DNA of 64,000 bases from assembly GCA_030141605.1 (NCBI GenBank), contig JAQGDQ010000004.1, forward strand, positions 1,893,001 through 1,957,000. The letters run 5' to 3'. The stretch is from Tubiluchus corallicola. Its lineage: Eukaryota; Priapulida; Priapulimorpha; Priapulimorphida; Tubiluchidae. The position numbers and the translations under genes were made by a program. The notes beneath the pieces are model-generated. The model was not told where the DNA came from and made no database searches. It saw only the letters and a list, made by a program, of their open reading frames with translations. Positions within the stretch are counted from its first letter, which is position 1; the number at the start of each line of letters is the position of its first letter. Of the stretch, positions 26,601 through 37,545 are shown piece by piece.

Positions 26601-29600
26601 AACGTCCATTCTCTATAGTCTTTATGTGCTAGGAGCAGAGAAAAGGGGTTTATGATACGCTGTATGCATATTTCGATTAACAATGCATTTTATTAATCCA
26701 TGCTGACTCGGTCGGAAATTAGTGTGGATGATGGAGCGTCCACTGCACTTCATGTCTATTTTGTTTAGCATTTAGATTATTTAGCCTTCTTCCACCGAAA
26801 TTGGTGTAAAAAGCCCCAAGCACATTATTTAGTTTTATTAGTTTGCCAGGAAGGTGCCAGTACCTGTCCTCTTCTGTGTCTGAAAGGTTATCTGTCTACT
26901 ATAAGCTGATGCCATTTGATCTCTTGTGTGTACTTTCATTATAATACTAATTATAACACACTGGGATGTGTTTTCACCCCCGTATTAGTATTGCCATAGT
27001 ATTGATTTTCTCCATTATTTTGTAGGCAAAAATCAGAAAGTAAAGAAATGCTGTATATTTTTATAGTGCATGTTAGCTGGCTTTGGAATTTATCATTGTT
27101 GTGTAAAATTGCCTATACATATTAGGCCTTGAAGAGTTCACTAAAGTGGTTCACTAAACAAAACCATGCCATCTGATGATTTTTTTTAATTTTTCATGTG
27201 TAAACTTAATATAGCATATGCCAGCAAGATACGTAAAGGTATGACATAAGTTTACTGATCAACAAAAGCACTACAGTAGCAGTTCTTCTGCATTTGTACA
27301 CAGGGAGGTATTACATCCCATTACCAGTATTCGAGTAATCTTGAAATATTTCTGGTGGTAGAGAGTTAATTGGGTGTGTGACACTTCTCATGAAACATTT
27401 CCAGAATATTTGGCTTTGTTCGTTTACATGAGTGTTTGGCATGCAGAGTATATCAGAACTGACAGAATAGAAAAATACGCCTATATTGGTAGGCATTTTT
27501 GACTTTAAATTTGTTAAAAAACTAGTAAGTAGTCAATAAGTATTTTGAAAATGGATTTTAGTTTTATGTGTGTGAGTGTGTGTATTTACTGGTCTTGTCC
27601 AGAAAAAATAGTTGATAAATTGTTAAATATTTAAAATATGCTCAGGGAACAGCATTTGGGGCCTTTGATTCAATGACACTTTTTAGTGAACAGTTATACA
27701 ATTGAGTATCGATTGCCTAGAAGCTAATGAGATAACAGCATTACATTCATTTCATTGATTCACTTTTTTTTCAGCATATAGATTACATAATGGGAGTTCA
27801 CGGAAAGCAGGTGATGCAGGCAGTAATACTCATATTAGAGGGTGATCATATTGCTGATGTCAAAGAACAAGTATGTAAGAAAATGGGTAAAATTTTGTTA
27901 GCATAATGCAAAATACGTATTTTTAGCTTTTAAGGAATTACTTCTGCTTTTGCAAACAGCATATCAGTACTAGTATGCCCCATGAGTAGTGTACGGAGCT
28001 AACAGTTGTTAATTGGCTCTTAAATAATGTTAAAAAACTTCAACTGCTTGTTAAGTATTTCACAGTGTTTGGCTAAGTATGGCAGCCATTCTCTACCATC
28101 TCCAGCCATTTTTGCAAGTTTAAGGATGTAACATGCAGACCAGTTAATCAACTGCAAAAAATTACTTTAACTCACTTATTTGCATTCATCTTTGAAGTGA
28201 TATGAATGAATGACCACCACCATTTGTAGCAGATTTCACTGTTATTTTGCTTTGTTGCAGTTAATGATGTACTTGATGTACTGTTTGTCATTTTATATTA
28301 GATATAGTTAATTTTTGTATTTTACTTTTAGGCATTGTGCATACTAGCAAATATTGCAGATGGTGAATCAGCTAAAGAATACATTATGTCAAATGAAGAT
28401 GTGTTAAAAAAGATAGTTAGCTACATGGTAAGATTTTCTAAAACTATTTTAACCATATGTAATTGCACAAATCTTTTTCCAGCAGATTTGCAAAACAAAT
28501 CTTGTTTAATGACACGTTATCAATTGCAAGTTTTTGTTATACATTTTTTCATTCTTTGTAGCTTAGTGAACAGTTTTTCATGGTTCTGTTTGCTCACTGT
28601 TGTTAAAAAATTATTACCAATTTTATACTAATAGCAAGCCAACTGTGATGTTAATAATCTATGATCTTTATAATAAACACCATAAGAAATATGCAACGTT
28701 GAAGTCCATGGCAGTCTGCTAGATAATACGTAACTTTAAGATCTTGTGGTATTGTCCACAAAACTTAAAATATGAAATAGATTTCTCACTTGAAATGTGA
28801 TGATAGAGCTCTATTTTATGTATACTTACCCTGCCTAGCCCCATCTATTGGAATCGTCATTCACGTAATTGTTCTTTGTCAAAAAACTGAACATATGAGA
28901 AATTACAGTACGTTGATTATAGTTGTGTGCTTTCACTTTTTTACTGATTCCTATTTTATAGGTACATCCAAATATTAAGTTACAGATAGCTGCAACATTT
29001 TGCGTCTCAAATCTTATCTGGAATGAAGAAGACGGTATATGTAATTTTAATGTATTTAAGTACTTCTGATGAGTGGTAGAAGCATGCTAGAATTTATTAA
29101 TCTCTGGCCATCTAAGTTACAGGAACTGTTACCTTTTTGTCAATTTTAACACAATCCAGTTACCTAGAATTTTGTTAAACATGATTAAAATATTTTCCCT
29201 CAATCTGTTTCATTAATTTACAACAACGCTGGAAACTTTTTTCGTCACCATAGCTGTTTAGTTGAGTTATGTAAAAATTAACAGAATTTTAGCATGCCAC
29301 TTACTATTACAAGTTAATGACTTGATTTTATACTTACTTTGAAAGCAATTTCAGATCCTTGCTATTCGTGCATGATATCTGTACATTTACAGGTTCATGG
29401 CAAATTCATCGAGAATTTGATACGAGTATGTAGCTCACATTGTTGGAGATTTGTGAATTCCATCAGGTTTCTTGTATCCTCTATTCTAGTGTATACTTAT
29501 TGTTTAACTAACAACACCAAGTCAACTATAGTGTTGTGCCATTGGGACCGCTGGTCAGTCAGAACCATAATGACTGATGAATATTATAATATTCATCAGC

Positions 29601-30129
29601 TGGTGATAATAACAGTGATGACAATGACAATGATGGCGATGATGATAGTGTCTTAACCACAAATTTTATGTACATGAACGTTAAGGTGAAAAACAATTAA
29701 AATTTTTCTTTTTAAATTTTGGAATTTCCAAGTAAACAATGTATACATATCTTTTTGTATCTATAGGGGCATATGAGCGTCAAATAAGATTAAGAGAGAT
29801 GGGTGTCAGAAATCTTCTACAACAGTTGCAGGACACATCTGATACAGTTTTATACGACAAGTAAGATGAAGTATTTTTCATCATGTTAACTTTCAGAATT
29901 TCAGTTTGTATTTGAGTAAGAAAGATATAAAAATCCAGAATGTTTCATGTGAAATAATTTTGTACAAAAGTGGATTATGGGTGCAAACTTTGTTTCATTA
30001 TGCGACGGATACAAGAACGAAATGCATTCAATAGAGGAAATCATTTTCTTTTGCTGTGAAAAACTTGAACATTTACATTTTTTATTTTACAGAGTGAAGA
30101 CAGCGTTAAATCAGTTTGGTACTTCCTGA
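14617..30129 (+). CDS. ARMC8: ARMC8, armadillo-repeat scaffold of the CTLH/GID E3 ligase, complete, 18 coding exons
   Basis: Coding exons: 14617-14687, 14866-14937, 17354-17496, 18867-18964, 19696-19788, 20150-20306, 21014-21104, 21213-21270, 21728-21925, 22464-22559, 24108-24272, 24978-25157, 25912-26061, 27775-27870, 28332-28427, 28962-29034, 29767-29860, 30093-30129. Every border is GT-AG and every phase fits, giving 655 residues plus TGA, close to vertebrate ARMC8. Diagnostic blocks are NVIGSNKQK (exon 2), [10 protein letters not shown] (4), LPCLVRMC (9), [20 protein letters not shown] (11), [13 protein letters not shown] and NGIWALM (12), [12 protein letters not shown] (13), [10 protein letters not shown] (15) and SNLIWNEED (16). 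The protein is an all-helical ARM-repeat superhelix. In the CTLH (yeast GID, Gid5) complex it docks the substrate receptor to the catalytic core and acts in cytoplasm and nucleus. A TTTCAG at 14605-14610 could be a 5' UTR acceptor. Confidence 0.97.
15066..17043. mobile_element. TTAA-flanked DNA transposon in ARMC8 intron 2
   Basis: Both ends start AGGGGGAATATC and stay similar for about 32 bp (the left continues GCCAAAATTAAG, the right ATGAAAATCAAG). Each end is flanked by TTAA (15062-15065 and 17044-17047). TTAA target duplications are typical of the piggyBac and Kolobok superfamilies, and an AGGGG start fits Kolobok-like ends better. The 1,978-bp interior has only short frames (minus 15085-15408, plus 16805-17008) without a recognisable transposase, so it is probably non-autonomous or decayed. 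It is inserted between coding exons 2 and 3 and leaves their splice sites intact. Confidence 0.75.
18098..18185. repeat. Perfect 44-bp tandem duplication in ARMC8 intron 3
   Basis: The unit AAGTTTTGAATAATTTCATC and the next 24 bases (ending TTTTCAGCAG) occurs at 18098-18141 and again at 18142-18185 without a visible difference. The unit ends in a pyrimidine tract plus CAG, so each copy carries an acceptor-like site in intron 3. Perfect identity suggests a recent event or an assembly artefact. Confidence 0.85.
21995..22080. repeat. Degenerate (TG)n microsatellite in ARMC8 intron 9
   Basis: An alternating purine-pyrimidine run of GTGTGTGT, GCATGCGT and similar. It could adopt Z-DNA and is likely length-variable. 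No gene overlaps it. Confidence 0.75.
22536..22826 (+). repeat. 97-bp tandem triplication including the ARMC8 exon 10 end
   Basis: The period is exactly 97: the motif AATGA-GAGGATGTTAGGAAAAAG starts at 22536, 22633 and 22730. The first copy is the last 24 coding bases of ARMC8 exon 10 (residues NDEDVRKK) followed by the working donor GTATAG. In copies 2 and 3 the base after AAAAAG is A, so the donor reads ATATAG and is lost. The remaining 70 bases of each unit (including a T7A7 block and TTGTAATCACCTATA) are intronic. The third copy is cut off by the element at 22830. Confidence 0.9.
22830..23685. mobile_element. Candidate hAT-like MITE in ARMC8 intron 10
   Basis: The left end begins TAGAGGCCAGAGCC. 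The right end on the minus strand begins CAGAGGCTGAAGCTGAG. A YAGAGGC start is common in hAT elements. The flanks are CCTATATG (22822-22829) and CCTATACA (23686-23693), matching at 6 of 8 bases, so a target duplication is likely but imperfect. The inside is rich in CAGCTGA/TCAGCTG-like motifs, with no transposase frame. It sits at the end of the third 97-bp repeat. Confidence 0.5.
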
Positions 30130-33100
30130 AATAGACACAGTCAGTTCACATACAAGATATTTGTTCAAATAAACACTTCATTATAGCAGCGATACTTTCA
30201 GATTCTTTTGATGTGCATCAGCATATCTACTAGCTGCACTGTAAATCATAAGTCAGCAATAAATCAGCTTCACAGCCTCTCTTGTTGAAGGGCCACATTG
30301 CTGGTAATACTTGTCATCAACGCTAGAATACCATATTGTCTTTCAATTGTTGGACAATTGCTATTTTCGAGTTAGCTGTTATTAAAGTGCTAACAATAAA
30401 AGAAACTTATTTGTTAGCTGGCCTATTGGTAACAAGTCTTGGTTGCAGTATTTGACTAGCATAAAATTTGAAATGTTATATAAAGCTGTTGCTGCATTTT
30501 GTGACAGACAGAGTTTGTGACTTTTTCTAAGTTGCCTTTGTTACTTTTTTCCTCGTGTATAAACAGTGATGTCAAATGCGAAAACCCTGCTTTTCTACAT
30601 TCTACCTGTCTAAAATGAATTATTTAAGCCAGTTTTGGAAATTGACTTATAATAAGAATGACATAAAATGACATTCTACTGTGGCATTCTACATAGCTGC
30701 TGACATGGGTCAGCACAGTTTGATTACATTCAAAATCAAATGTGTATCTGATACTTCCTCCCACGTTTATAAATTATTATCATCAGCAAAAGAAATTTGT
30801 TGACAAAATTCCTTCTACAGTATCTTGCATTAAATATAAAGCTAATGTTTTATCTGTAACTTTTGTAAATGATAGTTGATATACTATCATTTAATAGCAC
30901 AATCAAATTATTATATATTAGTTTAGATTATGTCACTGTATTGATTTAAAATAATAATTTGTAGCCCAGCAAGTTCAACTTTTATATTTATTATTTATTC
31001 ATTATTTCCACTGTTTCACTTTACAGTTTTCTTGTAAAAACTAAAAAGTGATGTTTTTGTACCAGTTTTCCACCATTTTTGTTTTCTGCTTACACTTGCT
31101 GGTTAAATTGCCCTCATTGATTCAAGATGATGTCTTTCTTGATGAAAAGTAATATGCTTCATTTTTCCATGAACTTCTTTTATGAAAATTTCAGTTGTTC
31201 AATCATATTATGCATTTCATGTGTACACTTATTTATATCATATTGTGTAGAACTGAAATTAATTTGATTTCATGTAGATGAATACGTGAAATGTATAAAA
31301 CAGTGGTGTGATTTGTTCTAAGAAATCCTGGCTCACTATTATAAGAACACCAATGCTAGTGTGTATGTAAAGATGGCTTGGATTTCATGGCAAAATGCAA
31401 CTTTCAATTTCTTTGACAGATCCAGCAGCTCTGAAAATGAGCTCATTGTAATTCATTAGTGATGTACAAAATAAAAATTATTTACGAAACAGACGTATTT
31501 CAGAACTAACGTATGGGGCATGCTCACTGAGTCTTTCTTTTTCTGCTTATGGTTAACTAGAGAATTGGAAAGAAAATTCTTTAATAAAACAAAAGTTACA
31601 AATCAAAAAGTCATAAAAATTTAGCAGAATGACTACTAATATACATGTATACCAAAAAACAGATATGTCAATTATACACAAGAAAAATTTAGTTGTTGCT
31701 TTCTTTCCATTTCAGTTCCTGTATGACGCCTAGGTTGGAATTAGTCAATATAAATTAATCTCATTTTGCAGAAATTTACCCACTCTTGAAGCGAAACTTT
31801 TCATTTTAGGAACATCTTTGATTTTTCTTGCTCATGCAATAGGCTCATTGAGAATATTCCCATATGCTATAATCTAGAGGATTTAACTCAGGGCTGTTTT
31901 ATAAGTAATATAATAATACACCCAAAAGCAGAGTTTTCATTTAAAGCATTATGAATTTTGGAAAAAATGTCTTTGTTTTAGAAATGCAATTTTAAAAATA
32001 ACAAAAAAAATAGGAAAAAAATAAAAGTTTTTTCATGTGTATTATATATATATATATATATATAATGCATTTTTAATGTATTAAATGTTTACGCTTCTTT
32101 ATCAAAGGATTTGTGGAGAGTGTTTTTTCTTGGTAACCCTGTAATTCTAAAGCAACAGGAGTCGAATATAAAGGTTTCATTTTAAAGTTTGATATGATTA
32201 ACATAATCGCAGTCAAGTGCATAATAAAACTTTGTAAAAATTATTTAATGTTTGTTTGCACTCCATCAGAAGTGAATAATCATGTACAATTTGATAATAT
32301 GATATATCAGTTTTTACTTGATGCATGTATAATGCTGGATTTGGAAAATGTGAATTAAACCAGACGTGGCTATATTGCCACTATTTCATGTTAATAAATA
32401 TACCCCAAAATACCCAATTTTAAGAGAAATTCTGCTCATCAGAAGCTCGAAAAGCCCTAGGAGGCTCTGTTTGGGTACATTGTCTTAACATTGCCAGGCA
32501 CTGCATAGTTTTTCACTAAAACAGTATAAAAATGCTCAACACATTTTGAGTGATACAATTTAAAACTGGAAAAACTGTAATCCATTATTTTTATTGCGTA
32601 TTTTATTTTTTCTAGCTTGTATCAATTTTCTCCAGCAACCAACGATTAAAATCTGGAAAAATATCAATTAAATGTTTACAAGTGATTTCACAAACTTAAA
32701 ATTCCTGCCTAATTAGTGTACTGTCTTCGAATTTTCTTTACACAGATATGTAAAACGAATTTAAACATTTGAACTCTTCTAGAGAATGTCATTTTACAGT
32801 ATCAAAATTAAACGGAAACTCCGAAGAAATTTGCAAAGCGTTACGTTGGGCTAAGCTGTTAGGCTGAAATGTTGTCCTGCACATCAGTAGACTATTTCAT
32901 ATGGTAATTCTCCTTACAGCGGCTTTTTGTTTCTTAATTTACATATATCAACAAAGAACGATGTTGTAATCATCTTGAATTTGCATATGAGGGAGTTTAC
33001 AAGTATTTTGATTGCAACGATTTTACAAGAACTTGAGAACGTAAAATGAACACTACAATGGGTGAAATTATGAAATGTCCAGAACTTTGCCTAAATTACT

Positions 33101-36100
33101 TGCCCTATCCTGTATCCTATACACGCCAAGTACATTACTTTACCCTGCTGTGAAAACACGCAAACTGCAAAGTCTCCCAACAATCCTCTCATCTTTAGTC
33201 TACTTTACCTTACCTACACTTAGTTCACCTAAGTTACATTACCTAGCTTATGCCACAAAGAAATAAATTTTAGTCTTGATGAAAATTACCAACTCTCTTA
33301 CATTGCGGAGATTTGCTAATAGCGCGAAATAAGAATTTTATGTTCTAAGTCGTAAAATAAAAAAAAAAACAGAAATCAGAATCGGGAAATCATAAGTGGA
33401 ATGCGATAGATGTTTTTTCTCTGAAATAATCAAAAATTATATATGGGTGATGGAGCTACATTCACACTTCCCACCATGCTTAGAATGGCTTGGTAGGCGA
33501 ATTGCAGGCCCTTGGGGAAGCATTCCAGAGTTTTAGATCAATTTTATTACAGGAATAATGTAACTTTATGTTAGATTGATTTTATTATTGGAATAATGTA
33601 GTTTTATCGTTACATGTGTTGTAAGTGATATATCGTCAGTCTACCTTAGCAGGATAGGCAATTATAAAATGTAGTGGAACAAAAGATGGAGAGCGATAAA
33701 GCTTTCAAAAAGGCATTGGGTTGAGAGGAAAGAAGAGGAATGCATTATAGGCCTAATACTGGAAAATGAAAACGTAGAATTTTGAGCCCATTTCACACTG
33801 AAATTCCAATGAAAATGACCCACAGAACTGCTGTCAGAAAATGTCCAATTTTTTTGCGAAAACCCATGTAGCAAGAAACTCCATTTCACAAAGAGATCGG
33901 GTGGTTTTTACGCACGTCAAAGATAGCTCCAGCTACTTTGCGAGATGCAGACTGGTACCTATTAGTGGGTATTACTGAGACGACATAATATTTTTACTGA
34001 GCGCTTATAAATATTATACGACAGCACAGCTTGACGTCGTTACCGAATACACCAATTAAAGAAATAAGACAGCAGCGTGCGCGTGGTGTTCTTGCAACGT
34101 TGTACGACTAGTTGAGAGATGATCGCCAGAAGAAATTCTACAATTATACTAGAAAGACAGAAGAAAAACATCCGATGAGCGGACGAGTTTTTAGCCTGGC
34201 TGTGAGACTCGATTACAAAAAAGATTAAACTTTAGAGACTGCACTAACCCGCCAACTAAGCTATTGGAAACCCTGGGGTGACTTCTCGGAGTGACGCTTC
34301 ATAATTTCAATCAAAATCATAAACGATTATTTCTGCTTCTTGTTTAAGCTAATGCAACTAGCGACCGAAAAGTGTGAACATGGAATGTTTAATAACATTA
34401 AAAGATTGTTGTTTTTTCAGTATTAACCTTTCGGTTTTCATAAAGACTGTGTAACAATCCTGGCTACATTGCACCTTATATCTAAATATGAGTACGTATA
34501 TAATATTGTTAGGAAAAAGTTTTGTAAATACAATTAAGTACATTAAGTACAAAAAATAGAAATGAATTATTGTCATTGTTGTACTATTTTAAGTAGATTA
34601 ACATTCCTAAAGTAAACTCCCTTTAAAACGTGAGGCATTTAAACAGATGTTTTTCTGTGAAGTCGGAAAATATAAACATTTCACTTATATGTACGGAAAA
34701 TTAAAATAATCCCGGGGTTCGGGATTCGTACCTTCATATTCCATTGTATAGAAACTGAAACGTCACGTGACCTAGGCGTGTGAAAGTCTGCGTTTTCTTC
34801 ATTTTCGTTTAAATAAATATGCCCAGTCATGTACAAAAAGCCAGCTTTGTACTTTGATATTCTGTACAATCACGTCTAATATAACTAGCAGTTGCCGCAG
34901 TTGTCATATACAAAGTTCTTCAACAATCTCAGTCGATGTAATATCTGTTTGTTGTTTTTTAAATAACTGCTAACCACTTCAAAATTTATACTTTCATAAC
35001 CTAAATAGGTCTATATGCGTGCGTTATTTTTCTTTTTTATGAATATAACGATCGCTGTTGCACTAGTAAAACAAAAAATCGTCTGCGTGATAAAAGAGAA
35101 ATGAAAACACTTCTAATTTTGCGGCACGACTCAGTGTGAAATGGGCCGTCATAGATCCATTTTATACTATTTGTTTCGTCTGCATACACAGCTTGGCTAT
35201 CTACAATTATCACCCTTTGAATACACTTTGAGTTTGACTTTCCTGAAAGACATAAAGACAAATTTGTTCAGTGCCGTAACCAAAAAACTACTAATGCACA
35301 GGAAGCATTTTTAAAAATTGCATAGATTTTTTGGCTGGAGTGTAGCGAAAGCGATAAGTTGTTGTTGTTGGATAAATAGAAACTTTAATTGAAGCAGCAT
35401 TACGGATTATTACTGACCCCGATAAAACAGTTGCTCGGGTGTGTGCTTTTGCATTTGAAATTTGTAACTTCATGTAGACAAAAATTAAAAAAGAATAATT
35501 AAAAAATACTTAAAAAATACAATTATCGTGTATTTTTGAATCACGCTTTAGGAATGTTGGTGCCTTAGAATGTTCATGGCCATGCTTTATGAAGCATTCT
35601 AATCTTTTCGTTATTACGTCATGATATTGGAATAACCATTATGTGACTGATCTAAAAAAGACTAATGATATTTCGCACGCAGCTAGATTTAATCCACTTG
35701 ACGTTTTAGATCTATATAGATTCTAAGCAAATTCTTGTTACCGTCGCAATTTCAATTTAACTATACGGAAGACGCAGTCGATCTATTTCAAGGTTGATAT
35801 AATATCACTATGTCTAAAAGCTAACTGTAATAGGCCACTTAAACGACTGTCATCATCATTATTATTGACATTTATCATTAAAATATGACCGTATGCCATA
35901 TAAGCCTTAATTTTAAAAAATGTTTAAAGCGGGAAACAAAGAATTTACTACTGTATAGGTTCACCCTTGAGCGTTTGCAAAGCCGCTATGTATTAAACTA
36001 TTGGCAGCTGCACATTACAATTTCAAATATCTGCCTTTCATCTCAACACAATGGCTTCATCGCACAACAGTTCCAAGACTGCAATTAGCATTCTAATTTC

Positions 36101-37329
36101 CGCAGTGCTTATGCAGTGTTTATTTATAAAGTACCTTTACAAGCCCATAAAGTGTTATTAGTTTACAACGAAATTTACTGGAAAGTTATCCACGGATAAT
36201 TAAAATCTCATAAAAGGGGTGAATTGTTATACACCCCTTCGTCGAAGCGCCCTCGTCTTGGTTCTTATTTACACGGTTTCATTGAATAAGTTAATTGAAA
36301 ACTGCTTAAAGCAACAAAATTGAAAGTTTTGTATAAATAAAATTGTGAACTAATTACTGTAAATACACTTTCTGCTGTGTAAAAATTGCTTCTTTTTGTG
36401 CTTTTCTTCTGGTTAATTCGACCTTCTCAGCAATTCGTCTGCTGTTATTACGTCATCATCTAAATATCAAAATAAAACTTCTTATCTTGGTCAGTTGCAA
36501 TATCTGCAACAATATTATGCATACAAACTTACAGTAACAGGCCCACACGGACAGAAATTCTGTGCCTCAATGTGCATGAGTTCAAAATCAACTTAAAATT
36601 TAAATGATGTTAAAATTAGTCTGGAATGCGAAGCATTAGGTTACTCGCTAATAGTGCTTTTTCTGCCAAACTGCCAGGAATATGTCGATTAGAACTCCAT
36701 TTGTTAATAGTTACGGAATCTATTTTGTGAATATGTCATTTTGAACATAAACCTAAAAATTTAGAATACGAAGTTGCTCTATTGTTACGTCATCATATAA
36801 AAATAGCTAAAATTTATTGCAAAGACAACAATGAGTACGAAAGCGGCTTCACAATGAAATAAATAAATCTGTTTATAAGCTTACGTCGCAAGCGAGTAAC
36901 CCAATTATACAATCCAGTACGACATTAAGAAAAATCGTTTAATTATAAATATGAAAAAGCAACATACACCCACGTTTAAATGTTTTAAATTGATGTAATT
37001 CTTAGAAACTCGAAAATCGACTATAAAATAACAGCTTGTGTGCATATATAACTACCTTAGTGTTAGTAACCATTAGCCACTTATTTGATTGATTCACCGA
37101 AAATAGATAAAGGATAGATTATATAATAAAATAAGTAGTTTTTTATATAGCGTTAAGAGAATTGCGCAGAATACTGTATTGCACAAAAACAGAAATGTTT
37201 GATGTGATTTAACTTTATATTTTTATACAGTTTAGCACATTGCAAGTCAGAATCCATATTTAGTAATAGCGCTTACTCCATAGTTAATGTTTGCGGTGAA
37301 ATCGGAGCCAAGCTCATTATCAAGGATAA
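30130..37329. other. ARMC8 3' flank and intergenic region
   Basis: AT-rich, with no recognisable gene in over 7 kb. AATAAA hexamers at 30168, 30258 and 30395 are candidate ARMC8 polyadenylation signals. A (TA)n run lies at 32044-32063 and a diverged ~39-bp duplication (GGAATAATGTA-TTTTAT) at about 33535-33606. Motifs containing GGTTACTCGCT face each other at about 36640 and 36890, and related GCGAGTAACCC strings occur near 20818 and 9885, which suggests a dispersed repeat family. Several minus-strand open frames (33662-35473) look random. Confidence 0.45.
30168..30173 (+). terminator. Nearest poly(A) signal after ARMC8
   Basis: AATAAA lies 39 bases past the ARMC8 TGA. Further hexamers at 30258-30263 and 30395-30400 could be alternatives. 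Confidence 0.45.
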
Positions 37330-37545
37330 CTTTCTAAGATGAGACACTAAATGGTGTTTTAGCCATATTCGGATGTGAATATACACCCACGTCAGCAAGG
37401 TAAACACCCAGAATCATTACGGCGAATGAAACTACTCACAGCGAGTCTTGAACCTGGGCACGAACCATTCACGGGCAAAGCTCAGCGTGACCGAAATTAG
37501 GTCGCGAAGCATCAATGAATAACCACTCCGACTATTCGCCTACCT
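37330..37545 (-). mobile_element. Candidate tRNA-derived SINE directly after the allatotropin stop
   Basis: Read on the minus strand, the A-box-like TAGTCGGAGTGG (37534-37523) is followed by GTTATTCAT, as in tRNA genes. About 70 bases later comes the B-box-like GGTTCAAGACT (37454-37444). The spacing and sequence fit a tRNA-derived pol III promoter, but the surrounding bases do not fold into a tRNA cloverleaf, so a SINE head is more likely than a tRNA gene. The 3' end is uncertain. The head begins only a few bases past the stop at 37546, so it probably lies in the allatotropin 3' UTR or overlaps its end. Confidence 0.45.
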
